Assembly (NCBI RefSeq): GCF_004016445.2
Contig: NZ_SADT02000007.1
Span: 62,001-126,000, forward strand
DNA: 64,000 bases
DNA from: Mesorhizobium sp. M2E.F.Ca.ET.219.01.1.1
GTDB taxonomy: Bacteria; Pseudomonadota; Alphaproteobacteria; Rhizobiales; Rhizobiaceae
Reading direction: 5' to 3'
Under the pieces are notes generated by a model, which was not told the origin of the DNA, did no database searches, and worked only from the letters and a program-made list of their open reading frames with translations. Below are positions 48,229-56,647 of the stretch, piece by piece; the stretch's first letter is position 1; every line of letters begins with the position of its first letter. The position numbers and the translations under genes were made by a program.

Positions 48229-49236
48229 ATGGCCGCCGAGCCGCTGAAGACGCTGTTCTATCCGTTCGAGGCCGAGGCGCTGCCTCTGCCGCGAAAGGAT
48301 GCCCGCGTTCTTTTTCTCGGCGCCGAGCCCGGCTTCCGCCTGCCTGTCGGCTTCGACGCGGCGCTGCATCTCGTGCAGGGCTTCCGGCCGCATTTTCGCG
48401 CCTTGCAGGCGTCTGGCTACACGGTCACGCCGCGCGTGGAAGGTTCCGGCTTCGATATGGCGCTGGTGCTTGCGGGCCGCCATCGCGGCCTGAATGAGTT
48501 GCGCATCGCCGAAGCACTCGAGCGTGTCGCGCCAGGCGGGCTGATCGCTGTCGCCGGTGGCAAGGATGACGGCATCGACAGCCTGCGCAAGCGGATCAAT
48601 GCGCTGGCGCCGCTCGAAGGCCACCTGCCAAAGCATCACGGCGTTGCCTTCTGGTTCCGGCGGGCCGGCACGGAGGCGGCCGCGACGCTGCGCGCCGGCA
48701 ATCCCAACCTTGTTGTTGAAGGCGGTTTCAGAACCGCGCCTGGCATGTTCTCGTTTGACAGGGTCGATGCTGGTTCGAAACTACTCGTTGCGAACCTGCC
48801 TGGTGACCTCAAAGGCAATATCGCTGATTTCTGCGCGGGCTGGGGTTATCTGGCGGCGGAGATCCTGCAGCACTCGCGGAGCCTCACCGCGCTTGATCTC
48901 TACGAAGCGGATTTCGAGGCCCTGGAGGCAGCCAGGCTGAATGTCCATGGCGCCGTCGAGCCCCGCTTTTTCTGGATTGATCTGCTCACCGAGCCGGTCG
49001 AACGGCGCTACGACGCGATCGTCATGAACCCGCCGTTCCACAGCGGCCGCGCGGCGGAGCCCGGTATCGGCGCCGGCATCATCCGCACGGCGTCGAAGGC
49101 GCTGAAACCGGGCGGCCGCCTGTTCATGGTCGCGAACCGGCAGCTTCCTTACGAACAGGTGCTGTCCGCGGATTTTGCCAGCCATGCCGAGATTGCCCGC
49201 GACGGCATGTTCAAGGTGTTTTCGGCGCGACGCTGA
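48229..49236 (+). CDS. RsmC-like class I SAM methyltransferase
   Basis: 335 residues. The C-terminal half has the RsmC/RsmD-type MTase: LKGNIADFCAGWGYLAAEIL (SAM site), and MNPPFHSGRAAEPG, the NPPF motif used on guanine amino groups. The N-terminal half is a decayed MTase-like domain, as in RsmC, which makes m2G1207 in 16S rRNA. Specificity is inferred. It starts 20 bp after the pnp terminator and converges with the EAL gene. Confidence 0.85.
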   Translation: MAAEPLKTLFYPFEAEALPLPRKDARVLFLGAEPGFRLPVGFDAALHLVQGFRPHFRALQASGYTVTPRVEGSGFDMALVLAGRHRGLNELRIAEALERVAPGGLIAVAGGKDDGIDSLRKRINALAPLEGHLPKHHGVAFWFRRAGTEAAATLRAGNPNLVVEGGFRTAPGMFSFDRVDAGSKLLVANLPGDLKGNIADFCAGWGYLAAEILQHSRSLTALDLYEADFEALEAARLNVHGAVEPRFFWIDLLTEPVERRYDAIVMNPPFHSGRAAEPGIGAGIIRTASKALKPGGRLFMVANRQLPYEQVLSADFASHAEIARDGMFKVFSARR

Positions 49237-49256
49237 AATGCCTGTTGCGTGGCAGT

Positions 49257-50810
49257 TTACTGCAGGCTGACGATGCGTGCCGGCTCGCGGGCGCCGAAAG
49301 CGGATCGCGCTTCGCCGAGCTCGACCGTGAGCGGCGCCGGCCGGCCGAACAGATAGCCCTGGACCACCTCGCAGCCGGCGGCCCTGAGCAGCGTGGCCTG
49401 GTTCTCGGTCTCCACGCCTTCGGCGATGATGCCGACGCCCAGTGCCCGTGACAGGCCGACAATGGTCGAGACGATCGCGCCGGAACTGGAGTCGGTGTCG
49501 ATGCGGCTGACGAAGGAACGGTCGATCTTCAGCTTGCCGAAGGAGAAGTCGATCAGGTAGCTCAAATTGGAATAGCCGGTGCCGAAATCGTCGACGGCCA
49601 CCGAAATCCCCATCTCGGCAAGCTGCTTCAGGATCGTGGCGGCGCGGTCGCGATCCTGCATCATCGCCGTCTCGGTGACCTCGAGCTCCAGCCGCGACGG
49701 CTTGATGCCGGTCGATTCCATCACTTCGCGCACGATGCCGACGAAGTCCCTGGTCATGAACTGGACCGGCGAGATGTTGACGGCGACGAAGCAGTCCTGC
49801 GGCAGATGCTTGGCATCGCTGCAGGCCTTCCGCAGCACCCATTCGCCGATCGGATTGATCATGCCGGTTTCCTCGGCGATCGGAATGAACTCCATCGGCG
49901 GGATCATGCCGCGTTCCGGGTGCTTCCAGCGGATCAGCGCCTCGTAGCCGACGACACGACCACTCGGCAGATTGAGCTGCGGCTGGTAATGGAGGCTGAA
50001 GTCGCCGCGGTCGAAAGCGGTCTTCAGCTCCGATTCGATCCATTGCCGATAGTCGGCCACGCGGCCCATGTCGGCGTGGAAGACAGACCAGTTGCCGACG
50101 CCGCTGGCCCGCGCATTCTGAAGCGCCAGGTTCGAGCGGCGCAGGACCTGGACCGGGTCGACGCCGTCCTTCGGCATCGCCACGATGCCTACCGACAGGC
50201 TGACCGACTGCAGGTGGCTCTGCAACTGATAGGGTTCCATCATCTCGTTGATGAGCTTCTCGATGAGCCGCTCGATCGAACCTTTGATGTCGCGGTCCGG
50301 CAGCAGCACGCCGAACTCGCCGGCGCCGATCCGCCCGATCACCGCATCCTTCGGCATGCTCTCCTTCAGCCTGCTGGTGAAGGCGCGGACAAGTTCGTCG
50401 CCATGGCTGTAGCCGATGGCGTCGTTGATCTGCTTGAAGCGGTCGATATCGATGTCGATCAGGAACACCGGCTCGCCGGTCCGGATCGTCTCCGAGGCGG
50501 CATCGGCTATCTCGCCGACCATGGCCTGGCGAGACAAAAGCCCGGTCAGCTTGTCGAAATGGGTTTCCTTGACGACATAGGCCACCGATTCATCGACGCC
50601 GGCGAAGAACGACATCGCCGCACCACCGGCGGCAAGCGCGCACAGCGCGGCGATGGCGCCTATCATCGTCTCGGCCGGCATGCCGGCCATGCCGTCGCCG
50701 AAGCCGAACCGCAGCCCCCACAATCCGAGGATGAAACTGCCCATGCCGGAGCTGGCGATGGTGATCAGCCGGAACAGCGGTGTTCGCTTCGGGTTACTGA
50801 CTGCAGACAT
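49257..50810 (-). CDS. GGDEF/EAL-domain protein, probable c-di-GMP phosphodiesterase
   Basis: 517 residues. Two hydrophobic segments in the first 70 residues place it in the inner membrane. The GGDEF site reads GAGEF (in GRIGAGEFGVLLP), lacking the second Gly and the Asp, so cyclase activity is unlikely. The EAL domain is complete to the eye: YEALIRWKHPERG, NISPVQFMTRD, ELEVTETAMM and VDDFGTGYSNLSYL. It probably hydrolyses c-di-GMP, with the degenerate domain as a sensor for GTP. No partner gene is adjacent. Confidence 0.9.
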   Translation of the reverse strand: MSAVSNPKRTPLFRLITIASSGMGSFILGLWGLRFGFGDGMAGMPAETMIGAIAALCALAAGGAAMSFFAGVDESVAYVVKETHFDKLTGLLSRQAMVGEIADAASETIRTGEPVFLIDIDIDRFKQINDAIGYSHGDELVRAFTSRLKESMPKDAVIGRIGAGEFGVLLPDRDIKGSIERLIEKLINEMMEPYQLQSHLQSVSLSVGIVAMPKDGVDPVQVLRRSNLALQNARASGVGNWSVFHADMGRVADYRQWIESELKTAFDRGDFSLHYQPQLNLPSGRVVGYEALIRWKHPERGMIPPMEFIPIAEETGMINPIGEWVLRKACSDAKHLPQDCFVAVNISPVQFMTRDFVGIVREVMESTGIKPSRLELEVTETAMMQDRDRAATILKQLAEMGISVAVDDFGTGYSNLSYLIDFSFGKLKIDRSFVSRIDTDSSSGAIVSTIVGLSRALGVGIIAEGVETENQATLLRAAGCEVVQGYLFGRPAPLTVELGEARSAFGAREPARIVSLQ

Positions 50811-50912
50811 GCAAGGTCCCTGGATTAAGGGGCCTTATAGCGGATATCTCCTTAAAATGAGTTTCCGCCGATGCAATCAATTTTACTGGAAAATACTCTT
50901 TGCCTTAGCGAA

Positions 50913-51722
50913 CTATTCGCGGCCGTCGTTCTGCTTCAGCTCCTCCAGCGATGGCATCGAAACGATGTGATAACCGGAATCCACATAATGGATCTCGCCG
51001 GTAACACCCGACGAAAGATCGGAGAGCAGGTAAAGCGCCGAGCCGCCGACTTCGTCCAGGGTCACGGTGCGCCGCAGAGGCGAATTGCGCTGCTGATAGG
51101 AGAACATATGGCGGGCGTCGGAAACGCCCGAGCCGGCCAGCGTGCGCACCGGCCCGGCCGAGATGCCGTTCACCCTGATGCCGCGCGGCCCGTAGTCATT
51201 GGCAAGATAGCGCACGCTGGCCTCGAGCCCGGCCTTGGCGACGCCCATGACATTGTAGTTCGGCATCACCCGCACCGACCCGGCATAGGTGAGCGTGATC
51301 ATCGAGCCGCCATTGCCCATCAGCGGGGCGGCATTGCGGGCGACCTCGGTGAAGGAATAGCAGGAGATCACCATGGTGCGCACGAAATTGTCGCGGCTGG
51401 TGTCCGCGTAGAGGCCCTTGAGCTCGTTCTTGTCGGAAAAGCCGATGGCGTGCACGACGAAGTCCAGCCCGCCCCAGGCCTTGCCGAGGGTCTCGAAGGT
51501 CGCGGTGACCGAGGCGCTGTCCTCGACATCGCATGGCACGACGAGCGAAGCGCCGAGCTTCTCGGCAAGCGGCTTGACCCGCCGCCCGAAGGCGTCGCCC
51601 TGGTAGGTGAAGGCCAGCTCCGCCCCGTGCTCGGACAATTTCCTGGCGATGCCCCAGGCGATCGAGTGATCGTTGGCGACCCCCATGACAAGCCCGCGCT
51701 TGCCCTTCATCAAGCCTTCCAT
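50913..51722 (-). CDS. fabI: Enoyl-[acyl-carrier-protein] reductase (NADH)
   Basis: 269 residues. N-terminal KGLVMGVAND-like GKRGLVMGVANDHSIAWG is the FabI NAD site; the catalytic pair is the Tyr and Lys in PNYNVMGVAKAGLEAS (Tyr-x6-Lys). It reduces enoyl-ACP, the last step of each fatty-acid elongation round. 13 bp after fabB on the minus strand, ending the fabA-fabB-fabI run. An in-frame downstream ATG five codons on (MKGKRG) is a possible shorter start. Confidence 0.95.
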   Translation of the reverse strand: MEGLMKGKRGLVMGVANDHSIAWGIARKLSEHGAELAFTYQGDAFGRRVKPLAEKLGASLVVPCDVEDSASVTATFETLGKAWGGLDFVVHAIGFSDKNELKGLYADTSRDNFVRTMVISCYSFTEVARNAAPLMGNGGSMITLTYAGSVRVMPNYNVMGVAKAGLEASVRYLANDYGPRGIRVNGISAGPVRTLAGSGVSDARHMFSYQQRNSPLRRTVTLDEVGGSALYLLSDLSSGVTGEIHYVDSGYHIVSMPSLEELKQNDGRE

Positions 51723-51735
51723 ATGCGGCAGATCC

Positions 51736-52956
51736 TTATGCGGAATAGCGCTGGAAAATCAGCGTTGCGTTGGTGCCACCGAAACCGAAGGAATTGGACA
51801 AAACGGTGTCGATCTTGGCGTTGTCGATACGCTTGCGCACGATCGGCATGCCCTCGAATTCCGGATCGAGGTCGTCGATATGGGCGCTCTCGCCGATGAA
51901 GCCGCCCTGCATCATCAGGATGGAATAGATCGATTCCTGCACGCCGGCCGCGCCCAGCGAATGGCCGGTGAGCGACTTGGTCGAGGTGATGTAGGGCATT
52001 TTGTCGCCGAACACCTCGCGGATGGCGCCCATTTCCTTGGAATCGCCGACCGGCGTCGAGGTGCCGTGGGTGTTGATGTAGTCGACCGGGGTCGAGACGG
52101 TGGTAAGCGCCTGCCGCATGCAGCGGATGGCGCCTTCTCCGGACGGAGCGACCATGTCGTAGCCGTCGGAGGTCGCGCCATAGCCGACGATCTCGGCGTA
52201 GATCTTGGCGCCGCGCGCCTTGGCGTGCTCCAGTTCCTCCAGCACTAGCACGCCGGCGCCGCCGGCGATGACGAAACCGTCGCGGTTGACGTCATAGGCG
52301 CGCGAAGCGGCCGATGCCTTGTCGTTGAACTTCGATGACATGGCCCCCATGGCGTCGAACAGGTCCGACATCGTCCAGTCGAGATCTTCATGGCCGCCGG
52401 CGAACATCACGTCCTGCTTGCCCCACTGGATCAGCTCATAGGCATTGCCGATGCAATGCGCCGAGGTCGAGCAGGCCGATGAGATCGAATAGTTGACGCC
52501 ATGGATCTTGAACCATGTGGCCAGGGTGGCCGATGCCGTCGACGACATCGCCTTCGGCACGGCGAATGGACCGATGCGTTTGGGGCTGTTGTTCTTGATC
52601 GTGGTTTCGGCGGCTTCGACGATGGTCCGGGTCGACGGGCCGCCGGACCCCATCACGATGCCCGTGCGCTCATTGGTGATATCGCTTTCGCCTAAGCCGG
52701 CATCGGCGATCGCCTGGTCCATGGCGACGTGGTTCCAGGCCGCGCCCTGGCTCAGGAAGCGCATGGCGCGGCGGTCGATCATCGGTGTGGGATCGAGCGT
52801 CGGCGCGCCCCAGACCTGGCAGCGGAAGCCGTGCTCGGCGAAGGAATTGGAAAAGCTGATGCCGGATTTGGCATCGTAAAGCGAGCTCTGCACCTCGTTG
52901 GCATTGTTGCCGATCGACGACACAATGCCGAGCCCTGTCACTACGACCCGTCTCAT
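51736..52956 (-). CDS. fabB: Beta-ketoacyl-ACP synthase I
   Basis: 406 residues from ATG 52956, preceded by AAGGAG. Catalytic Cys in SISSACSTSAHC, His in YINTHGTSTPVGD and TGHSLGAAG. The protein is of FabB (KAS I) type, used for elongating unsaturated fatty acids, which fits its place after fabA. A TTG two codons upstream is in frame but weaker. Confidence 0.95.
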   Translation of the reverse strand: MRRVVVTGLGIVSSIGNNANEVQSSLYDAKSGISFSNSFAEHGFRCQVWGAPTLDPTPMIDRRAMRFLSQGAAWNHVAMDQAIADAGLGESDITNERTGIVMGSGGPSTRTIVEAAETTIKNNSPKRIGPFAVPKAMSSTASATLATWFKIHGVNYSISSACSTSAHCIGNAYELIQWGKQDVMFAGGHEDLDWTMSDLFDAMGAMSSKFNDKASAASRAYDVNRDGFVIAGGAGVLVLEELEHAKARGAKIYAEIVGYGATSDGYDMVAPSGEGAIRCMRQALTTVSTPVDYINTHGTSTPVGDSKEMGAIREVFGDKMPYITSTKSLTGHSLGAAGVQESIYSILMMQGGFIGESAHIDDLDPEFEGMPIVRKRIDNAKIDTVLSNSFGFGGTNATLIFQRYSA

Positions 52957-52980
52957 TCGCAACTCCTTCCGGCGTATCCG

Positions 52981-53006
52981 GGCGGAAAACCTAGCCGGTT
53001 TTCGCC
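52981..53006 (-). other. Hairpin between fabA and fabB
   Basis: GGCGGAAAACC (52981-52991) pairs with GGTTTTCGCC (52997-53006) with one bulged G. It lies in the 116-bp gap between fabA and fabB. No T-run is visible, so a role in mRNA processing between the two coding parts is more likely than termination. Confidence 0.4.
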
Positions 53007-53072
53007 TGTGATCATACGCAAATAAACTGACGTGGCGCCCATTGGGTACGCGGACGCCGTGGCGAAAAACGG

Positions 53073-53588
53073 TCAGGCGGCCGACTGCTTTGACAGGCCG
53101 ACCTTCAGATCCGTGGCGGCATATATGGGTTCGCCATCCGCCTTAAGCCAGCCGTCGGCGATGCCGAGCACCAGCCGGCCGCGCATCACGCGCTTGAAGT
53201 CGACGCCGTACTCGACCTTCTTCACCGACGGCGTCACCATGCCCTTGAACTTCACCTCGCCGGTCGAGAGCGCCATGCCCTTGCCGGGTTCGCCCAGCCA
53301 GCCGAGATAAAAACCCGTCAACTGCCACATCGCGTCGAGGCCGAGGCAGCCCGGCATGATCGGATTGCCGATGAAGTGGCAGGCGAAGAACCACAGGTCC
53401 GGCTTGATGTCGAATTCGGCGCGGATGAAGCCCTTGTCGAAAGCGCCGCCGGTCTCGCTGATCTCGGTGATGCGGTCGAACATCAGCATAGGTGGGTAGG
53501 GCAGCTGGGCGTTGCCCGGCCCGAACAGGTCGCCGCGGGCGCAGGCGAGCAGTTCCTCGTAATCGTAGCTGGACTTTTGATCCGCCAT
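53073..53588 (-). CDS. fabA: 3-hydroxydecanoyl-ACP dehydratase/isomerase
   Basis: 171 residues from ATG 53588, matching E. coli FabA (172). The catalytic His lies in FFACHFIGNPIMPGCLGLDAM, with the conserved Asp in the same stretch. It dehydrates hydroxyacyl-ACP and isomerises trans-2 to cis-3-decenoyl-ACP, opening the unsaturated branch. The longer in-frame version (to 53651) lacks a ribosome-binding site. It diverges from irr across 247 bp. Confidence 0.96.
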   Translation of the reverse strand: MADQKSSYDYEELLACARGDLFGPGNAQLPYPPMLMFDRITEISETGGAFDKGFIRAEFDIKPDLWFFACHFIGNPIMPGCLGLDAMWQLTGFYLGWLGEPGKGMALSTGEVKFKGMVTPSVKKVEYGVDFKRVMRGRLVLGIADGWLKADGEPIYAATDLKVGLSKQSAA

Positions 53589-53719
53589 CAAATTTCCGTC
53601 CCCGTGTTCTTCGCGGGCGGCAGAGCGCCCTTGTCGTTGGTTTCCTAACACACTCTGTTTGCGGCCGGAAACCGGCGTTTGCGCTTAACCCGTGCGCCTG
53701 CCCGGGTCAATGCGCGCTA

Positions 53720-53748
53720 TTGATCGCATTCGGACTACAGAATATATG
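53720..53748 (+). promoter_or_regulatory. irr promoter candidate
   Basis: TTGATC (53720-53725) and TATATG (53743-53748) are 17 bases apart, 88 bases upstream of the irr ATG. No ICE-type palindrome (TTTAGAA-N3-TTCTAAA) is seen here, so direct Irr autorepression through such a site is not evident. Confidence 0.5.
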
Positions 53749-53835
53749 TCGACTGATGTCCGGTTTTGGCTTTTGACGTCTTTTTGCCACTCTGGACCTG
53801 TTGATGGGCTGGGCAACAAGCGTCGAAGCGAAGAG

Positions 53836-54267
53836 ATGGATTCGGGCTACCGGAAGGACAATGTCGCTGTGGACAAGCGGGTTCGCGAAGCCGGCCTGAG
53901 GCCGACGCGCCAGCGCATTGCGCTGGCCGATCTGCTTTTCGCCAAGGGCGACCGCCACCTTTCGGCCGAGGAACTGCACGAAGAGGCGATCGCCGCCGGC
54001 GTGCCGGTTTCTTTGGCGACGGTCTATAACGCGCTCCATCAGTTCACTGAGGCCGGCCTTTTGCGCATCCTGGCGGTCGAAGGCTCGAAAACCTATTTCG
54101 ACACCAACACCTCCGACCATCATCACTTCTACGTCGAGGGCGAGAACCGGATTTTCGACATCGAAAGCGGGCCGGTCACCGTCTCCAACCTGCCGGCACC
54201 GCCGGAGGGCATGGAGATCGCCAATGTCGACATCGTCGTGAGGCTTCGCCCGAAGCGCGGTGACTGA
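53836..54267 (+). CDS. irr: Iron response regulator Irr (Fur family)
   Basis: 143 residues from ATG 53836. The winged-helix part is GLRPTRQRIALADLLFAKGD to VSLATVYNALHQFTEAGLLR, and the metal/heme His cluster is TSDHHHFYVEGENRIFD. The Bradyrhizobium-type heme regulatory motif (with Cys-Pro) is absent and the protein has no Cys at all, as in Rhizobium-type Irr. Irr accumulates when heme is low and controls iron-use and storage genes through ICE sites. Its position beside fabA is the usual one. Longer in-frame starts (53692, 53749) precede the promoter or lack a ribosome-binding site. Confidence 0.94.
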   Translation: MDSGYRKDNVAVDKRVREAGLRPTRQRIALADLLFAKGDRHLSAEELHEEAIAAGVPVSLATVYNALHQFTEAGLLRILAVEGSKTYFDTNTSDHHHFYVEGENRIFDIESGPVTVSNLPAPPEGMEIANVDIVVRLRPKRGD

Positions 54268-54658
54268 TCCCGTGGCGACGCGGCCCGTCGACCTGATCGT
54301 CCGGTTTGAGTGGGGCACCGTCGCCGCCTTGGCCGTCGCTTGCTACGCGCTGGCCGGCTTTTCCTGGTGGCTGTTTGCGCTGCTTATCCTGGCGCCGGAC
54401 CTGTCGATGCTGGGCTACCTCGCCGGGCCGCGCGTCGGCGCCGTCACCTACAATGCCTTGCATATCCTGATTGCTCCGCTGGTCTTTCTGCTTGCGGGCG
54501 CGTTGCTCGCCGGCCGGCTCACGACCGCGGTGGCGCTTGTCTGGATAGCGCATATCGCGATCGACCGGGCCCTCGGCTACGGCCTCAAGCTGCCCACCGG
54601 TTTTCAGGATACGCATCTCGGCCGCATCGGCCGCGACCGCAGCGGCGCGACCGGCTGA
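54260..54658 (+). CDS. DUF4260 membrane protein
   Basis: 132 residues from GTG 54260, overlapping the end of irr by 8 bases. The family landmark APDLSMLGYLAGPRVGAVTYNALH is present, with about three membrane segments (WGTVAALAVACYALAGFSWW, LIAPLVFLLAGALLAG, ALVWIAHIAIDRALGYG). Function unknown. The overlap with irr suggests shared expression; whether it takes part in iron response is not known. Confidence 0.85.
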   Translation: MTDPVATRPVDLIVRFEWGTVAALAVACYALAGFSWWLFALLILAPDLSMLGYLAGPRVGAVTYNALHILIAPLVFLLAGALLAGRLTTAVALVWIAHIAIDRALGYGLKLPTGFQDTHLGRIGRDRSGATG

Positions 54659-54665
54659 GGCGTTT

Positions 54666-54787
54666 CGAGATTCAGGTCAGCCTGAGCCGAGAATGGTGGT
54701 TTCCGAGAACCGGAGCGGAGCGTACTTAAAGTACGTGAGCACCGGAAGCGCAGCCGCCATTCGCAGGCCGGCCTCACCTGAATATCG
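54666..54787. repeat. 122-nt hairpin repeat between convergent genes
   Basis: CGAGATTCAGGT (from 54666) is complementary, with one mismatch, to ACCTGAATATCG (to 54787), and the arms stay largely complementary to a central palindrome GTACTTAAAGTAC (54722-54734). One long imperfect hairpin results. It fills the gap between DUF4260 (plus) and the SH3 gene (minus) and could end transcripts from both sides. Confidence 0.7.
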
Positions 54788-54794
54788 ACACAGC

Positions 54795-55352
54795 CTAGTT
54801 CTTGAACTTCTCGCCGGGATAAGCGCCCCAGACCTGCGACTGGGCCATCCAGCCGGTGTGGCCGTCAAAGGTCATCTCGCACCATTGGCCGTCGCATTTC
54901 TTGATCGAGCCGATCACGCCCGGCTCGATGATGGCGATGACACCGGCATCCTTGTCGGGTTCGTCGAGCAGGTTGACCTGCCCGCCCTTGCCTCGCTGCC
55001 AGGGCGCGACGATGGCGGTGCGCCGGCCGGAAAGCAGCGACTGGTTGATCCAGCCCTCCGATCCATCTGCATCGCGCACGCGGCGCCATGTGTCGAATTC
55101 CTGGATGACTTCCATCGGCAGCCCGGCCTTCATGTACATCCAGTTGACGGAATAATTGGCGCCGGGGCCGACGCGCGAATTGACGCGGGCCGGTTTCAGG
55201 CTGACGAAGCGCGGCAGCGGCAGGCCGCTCGGACCAAGCGTTATGGTTTGCGCCGGCGCGGCCGCGCTTTGCGCGAATGCCTGCGGCGCGCAAAGGAGGG
55301 CGCCAAGGATGGCTGCGCTGAAGGCCAGGCGAAGCGACGCGAAACCAGACAC
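54795..55352 (-). CDS. Exported bacterial SH3-domain protein
   Basis: 185 residues from GTG 55352, preceded by AAAGGAACGAAA. Signal peptide LAFSAAILGALLCAPQAFAQ. Two SH3-like repeats follow: VNSRVGPGANYSVNWMYMKA with WINQSLLSGRR, and VNLLDEPDKDAGVIAIIEPG with WMAQSQVWGAYPGE. Such domains (SH3_4, COG3807) probably bind peptidoglycan. An in-frame start at 55415 would put a Lys-rich stretch ahead of the signal peptide, so I choose the GTG. Function otherwise unknown. Confidence 0.8.
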   Translation of the reverse strand: MSGFASLRLAFSAAILGALLCAPQAFAQSAAAPAQTITLGPSGLPLPRFVSLKPARVNSRVGPGANYSVNWMYMKAGLPMEVIQEFDTWRRVRDADGSEGWINQSLLSGRRTAIVAPWQRGKGGQVNLLDEPDKDAGVIAIIEPGVIGSIKKCDGQWCEMTFDGHTGWMAQSQVWGAYPGEKFKN

Positions 55353-55502
55353 TTTCGTTCCTTTCGGCGCCGGTCCGTCGGATGAGCGCCCCTTTTTCTT
55401 TGTCTTCGGCGGCACCGCTTGTTACAGGAGTGGGCTGATGCCGCGACTGGCTACAAGTTTCGCCGGTCTTGGTTAAAGAGGTCTCAACGAGATCGGTTTC
55501 GA

Positions 55503-55597
55503 GAGCAGGATCCCGAAAATTGGGAACCGGTTTTCGGAACAGATCATGCTCCAAAAAAGAGTAGGATCAGGATGACGATTCAACGAAACGTCATCCT
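55503..55597 (+). repeat. Two adjacent palindromic repeats
   Basis: First, 55503-55551: GAGCAGGATC...GATCATGCTC with an inner CCCGAAAATTGGG/CCGGTTTTCGG design, related by its ends to the repeat at 24770. Second, 55569-55597: AGGATGACG and CGTCATCCT around an 11-base loop. Together they occupy most of the gap ahead of the hydroxyacid dehydrogenase gene and end 25 bases before its ATG. Confidence 0.7.
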
Positions 55598-55621
55598 GCT
55601 CTAGGAAGCTTCGGGGATAAA

Positions 55622-56623
55622 ATGGCAGGCAAAAAACGGCCCCTCGTCGTCATCACGCGCAAGCTGCCCGACCCTGTCGAGACCCGCATGCGCGAGCTGT
55701 TCGACGCAAGGCTGAATGTCGAGGACCGGCCGATGACCCAGCCGGAGCTGGTGGCGGCGGTCAAGGAAGCCGACGTGCTGGTTCCCACCATCACCGATCA
55801 CATCGACGCCGCGCTGATCGCCCAGGCCGGGGAAAACCTGAAGCTGATCGCCAATTTCGGCAACGGCGTCGACAAGATCGACGTCGCGGCGGCGGCCAAG
55901 AAAGGCATCACCGTCACCAACACGCCGAATGTGCTGACCGAAGACACCGCCGACATGACCATGGCGCTGATGCTCGCCGTGCCGCGCCGGCTCGCCGAAG
56001 GCGCCAATGTGCTGACGGGCGAGAAGAAATGGGCCGGCTGGTCGCCGACCTGGATGCTCGGCCGGCGCATCTGGGGCAAGCGTCTCGGCATTGTCGGCAT
56101 GGGCCGCATCGGCACGGCCGTCGCCAGGCGGGCCAAAGCCTTCGGCCTGTCGATCCACTACCACAACCGGCACCGCGTGCTGCCGGCGGTCGAGGAGGAG
56201 CTGGAGGCAACCTATTGGGAAAGCCTCGACCAGATGCTGGCCCGCATGGACATCATCTCGGTCAATTGTCCCTCGACGCCGGCGACGTTCCACCTTTTGT
56301 CCGGCCGCCGGCTGGCGCTGATGCAGCCTTCAGCTTACCTCGTCAACACCGCGCGCGGCGATATCATCGACGAGGAAGCGCTGATCAAGCTGATCCATGA
56401 CGGCAAGATCGCCGGCGCTGGCCTCGACGTCTATGAGCACGAGCCGGCGCTGAACAGCAAGTTGTTGAAGCTTGCCGCCAAGGGCAAGGTGGTGCTTCTG
56501 CCGCATATGGGCTCGGCCACGCTCGAGGGCCGCATCGACATGGGCGAGAAGGTGATCATCAACATCCGCGCCTTCTTCGACGGCCATCGCCCGCCGGACC
56601 GGGTTTTGCCGTTGAGGACCTGA
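55622..56623 (+). CDS. D-isomer-specific 2-hydroxyacid dehydrogenase (glyoxylate/hydroxypyruvate reductase type)
   Basis: 333 residues. NAD(P) site LGIVGMGRIGTAVARRAKAFG; catalytic Arg in NTARGDIIDEEALI, Glu in YEHEPALN, His in LLPHMGSAT. It should interconvert 2-oxo acids and D-2-hydroxy acids, with GyaR-type glyoxylate reductase the closest look-alike. Cofactor preference is not certain: the residue after the first beta strand is not a clear Asp. No operon partner is evident. Confidence 0.88.
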   Translation: MAGKKRPLVVITRKLPDPVETRMRELFDARLNVEDRPMTQPELVAAVKEADVLVPTITDHIDAALIAQAGENLKLIANFGNGVDKIDVAAAAKKGITVTNTPNVLTEDTADMTMALMLAVPRRLAEGANVLTGEKKWAGWSPTWMLGRRIWGKRLGIVGMGRIGTAVARRAKAFGLSIHYHNRHRVLPAVEEELEATYWESLDQMLARMDIISVNCPSTPATFHLLSGRRLALMQPSAYLVNTARGDIIDEEALIKLIHDGKIAGAGLDVYEHEPALNSKLLKLAAKGKVVLLPHMGSATLEGRIDMGEKVIINIRAFFDGHRPPDRVLPLRT

Positions 56624-56647
56624 GTTACAAATCAGTCGCGGGTGGCT

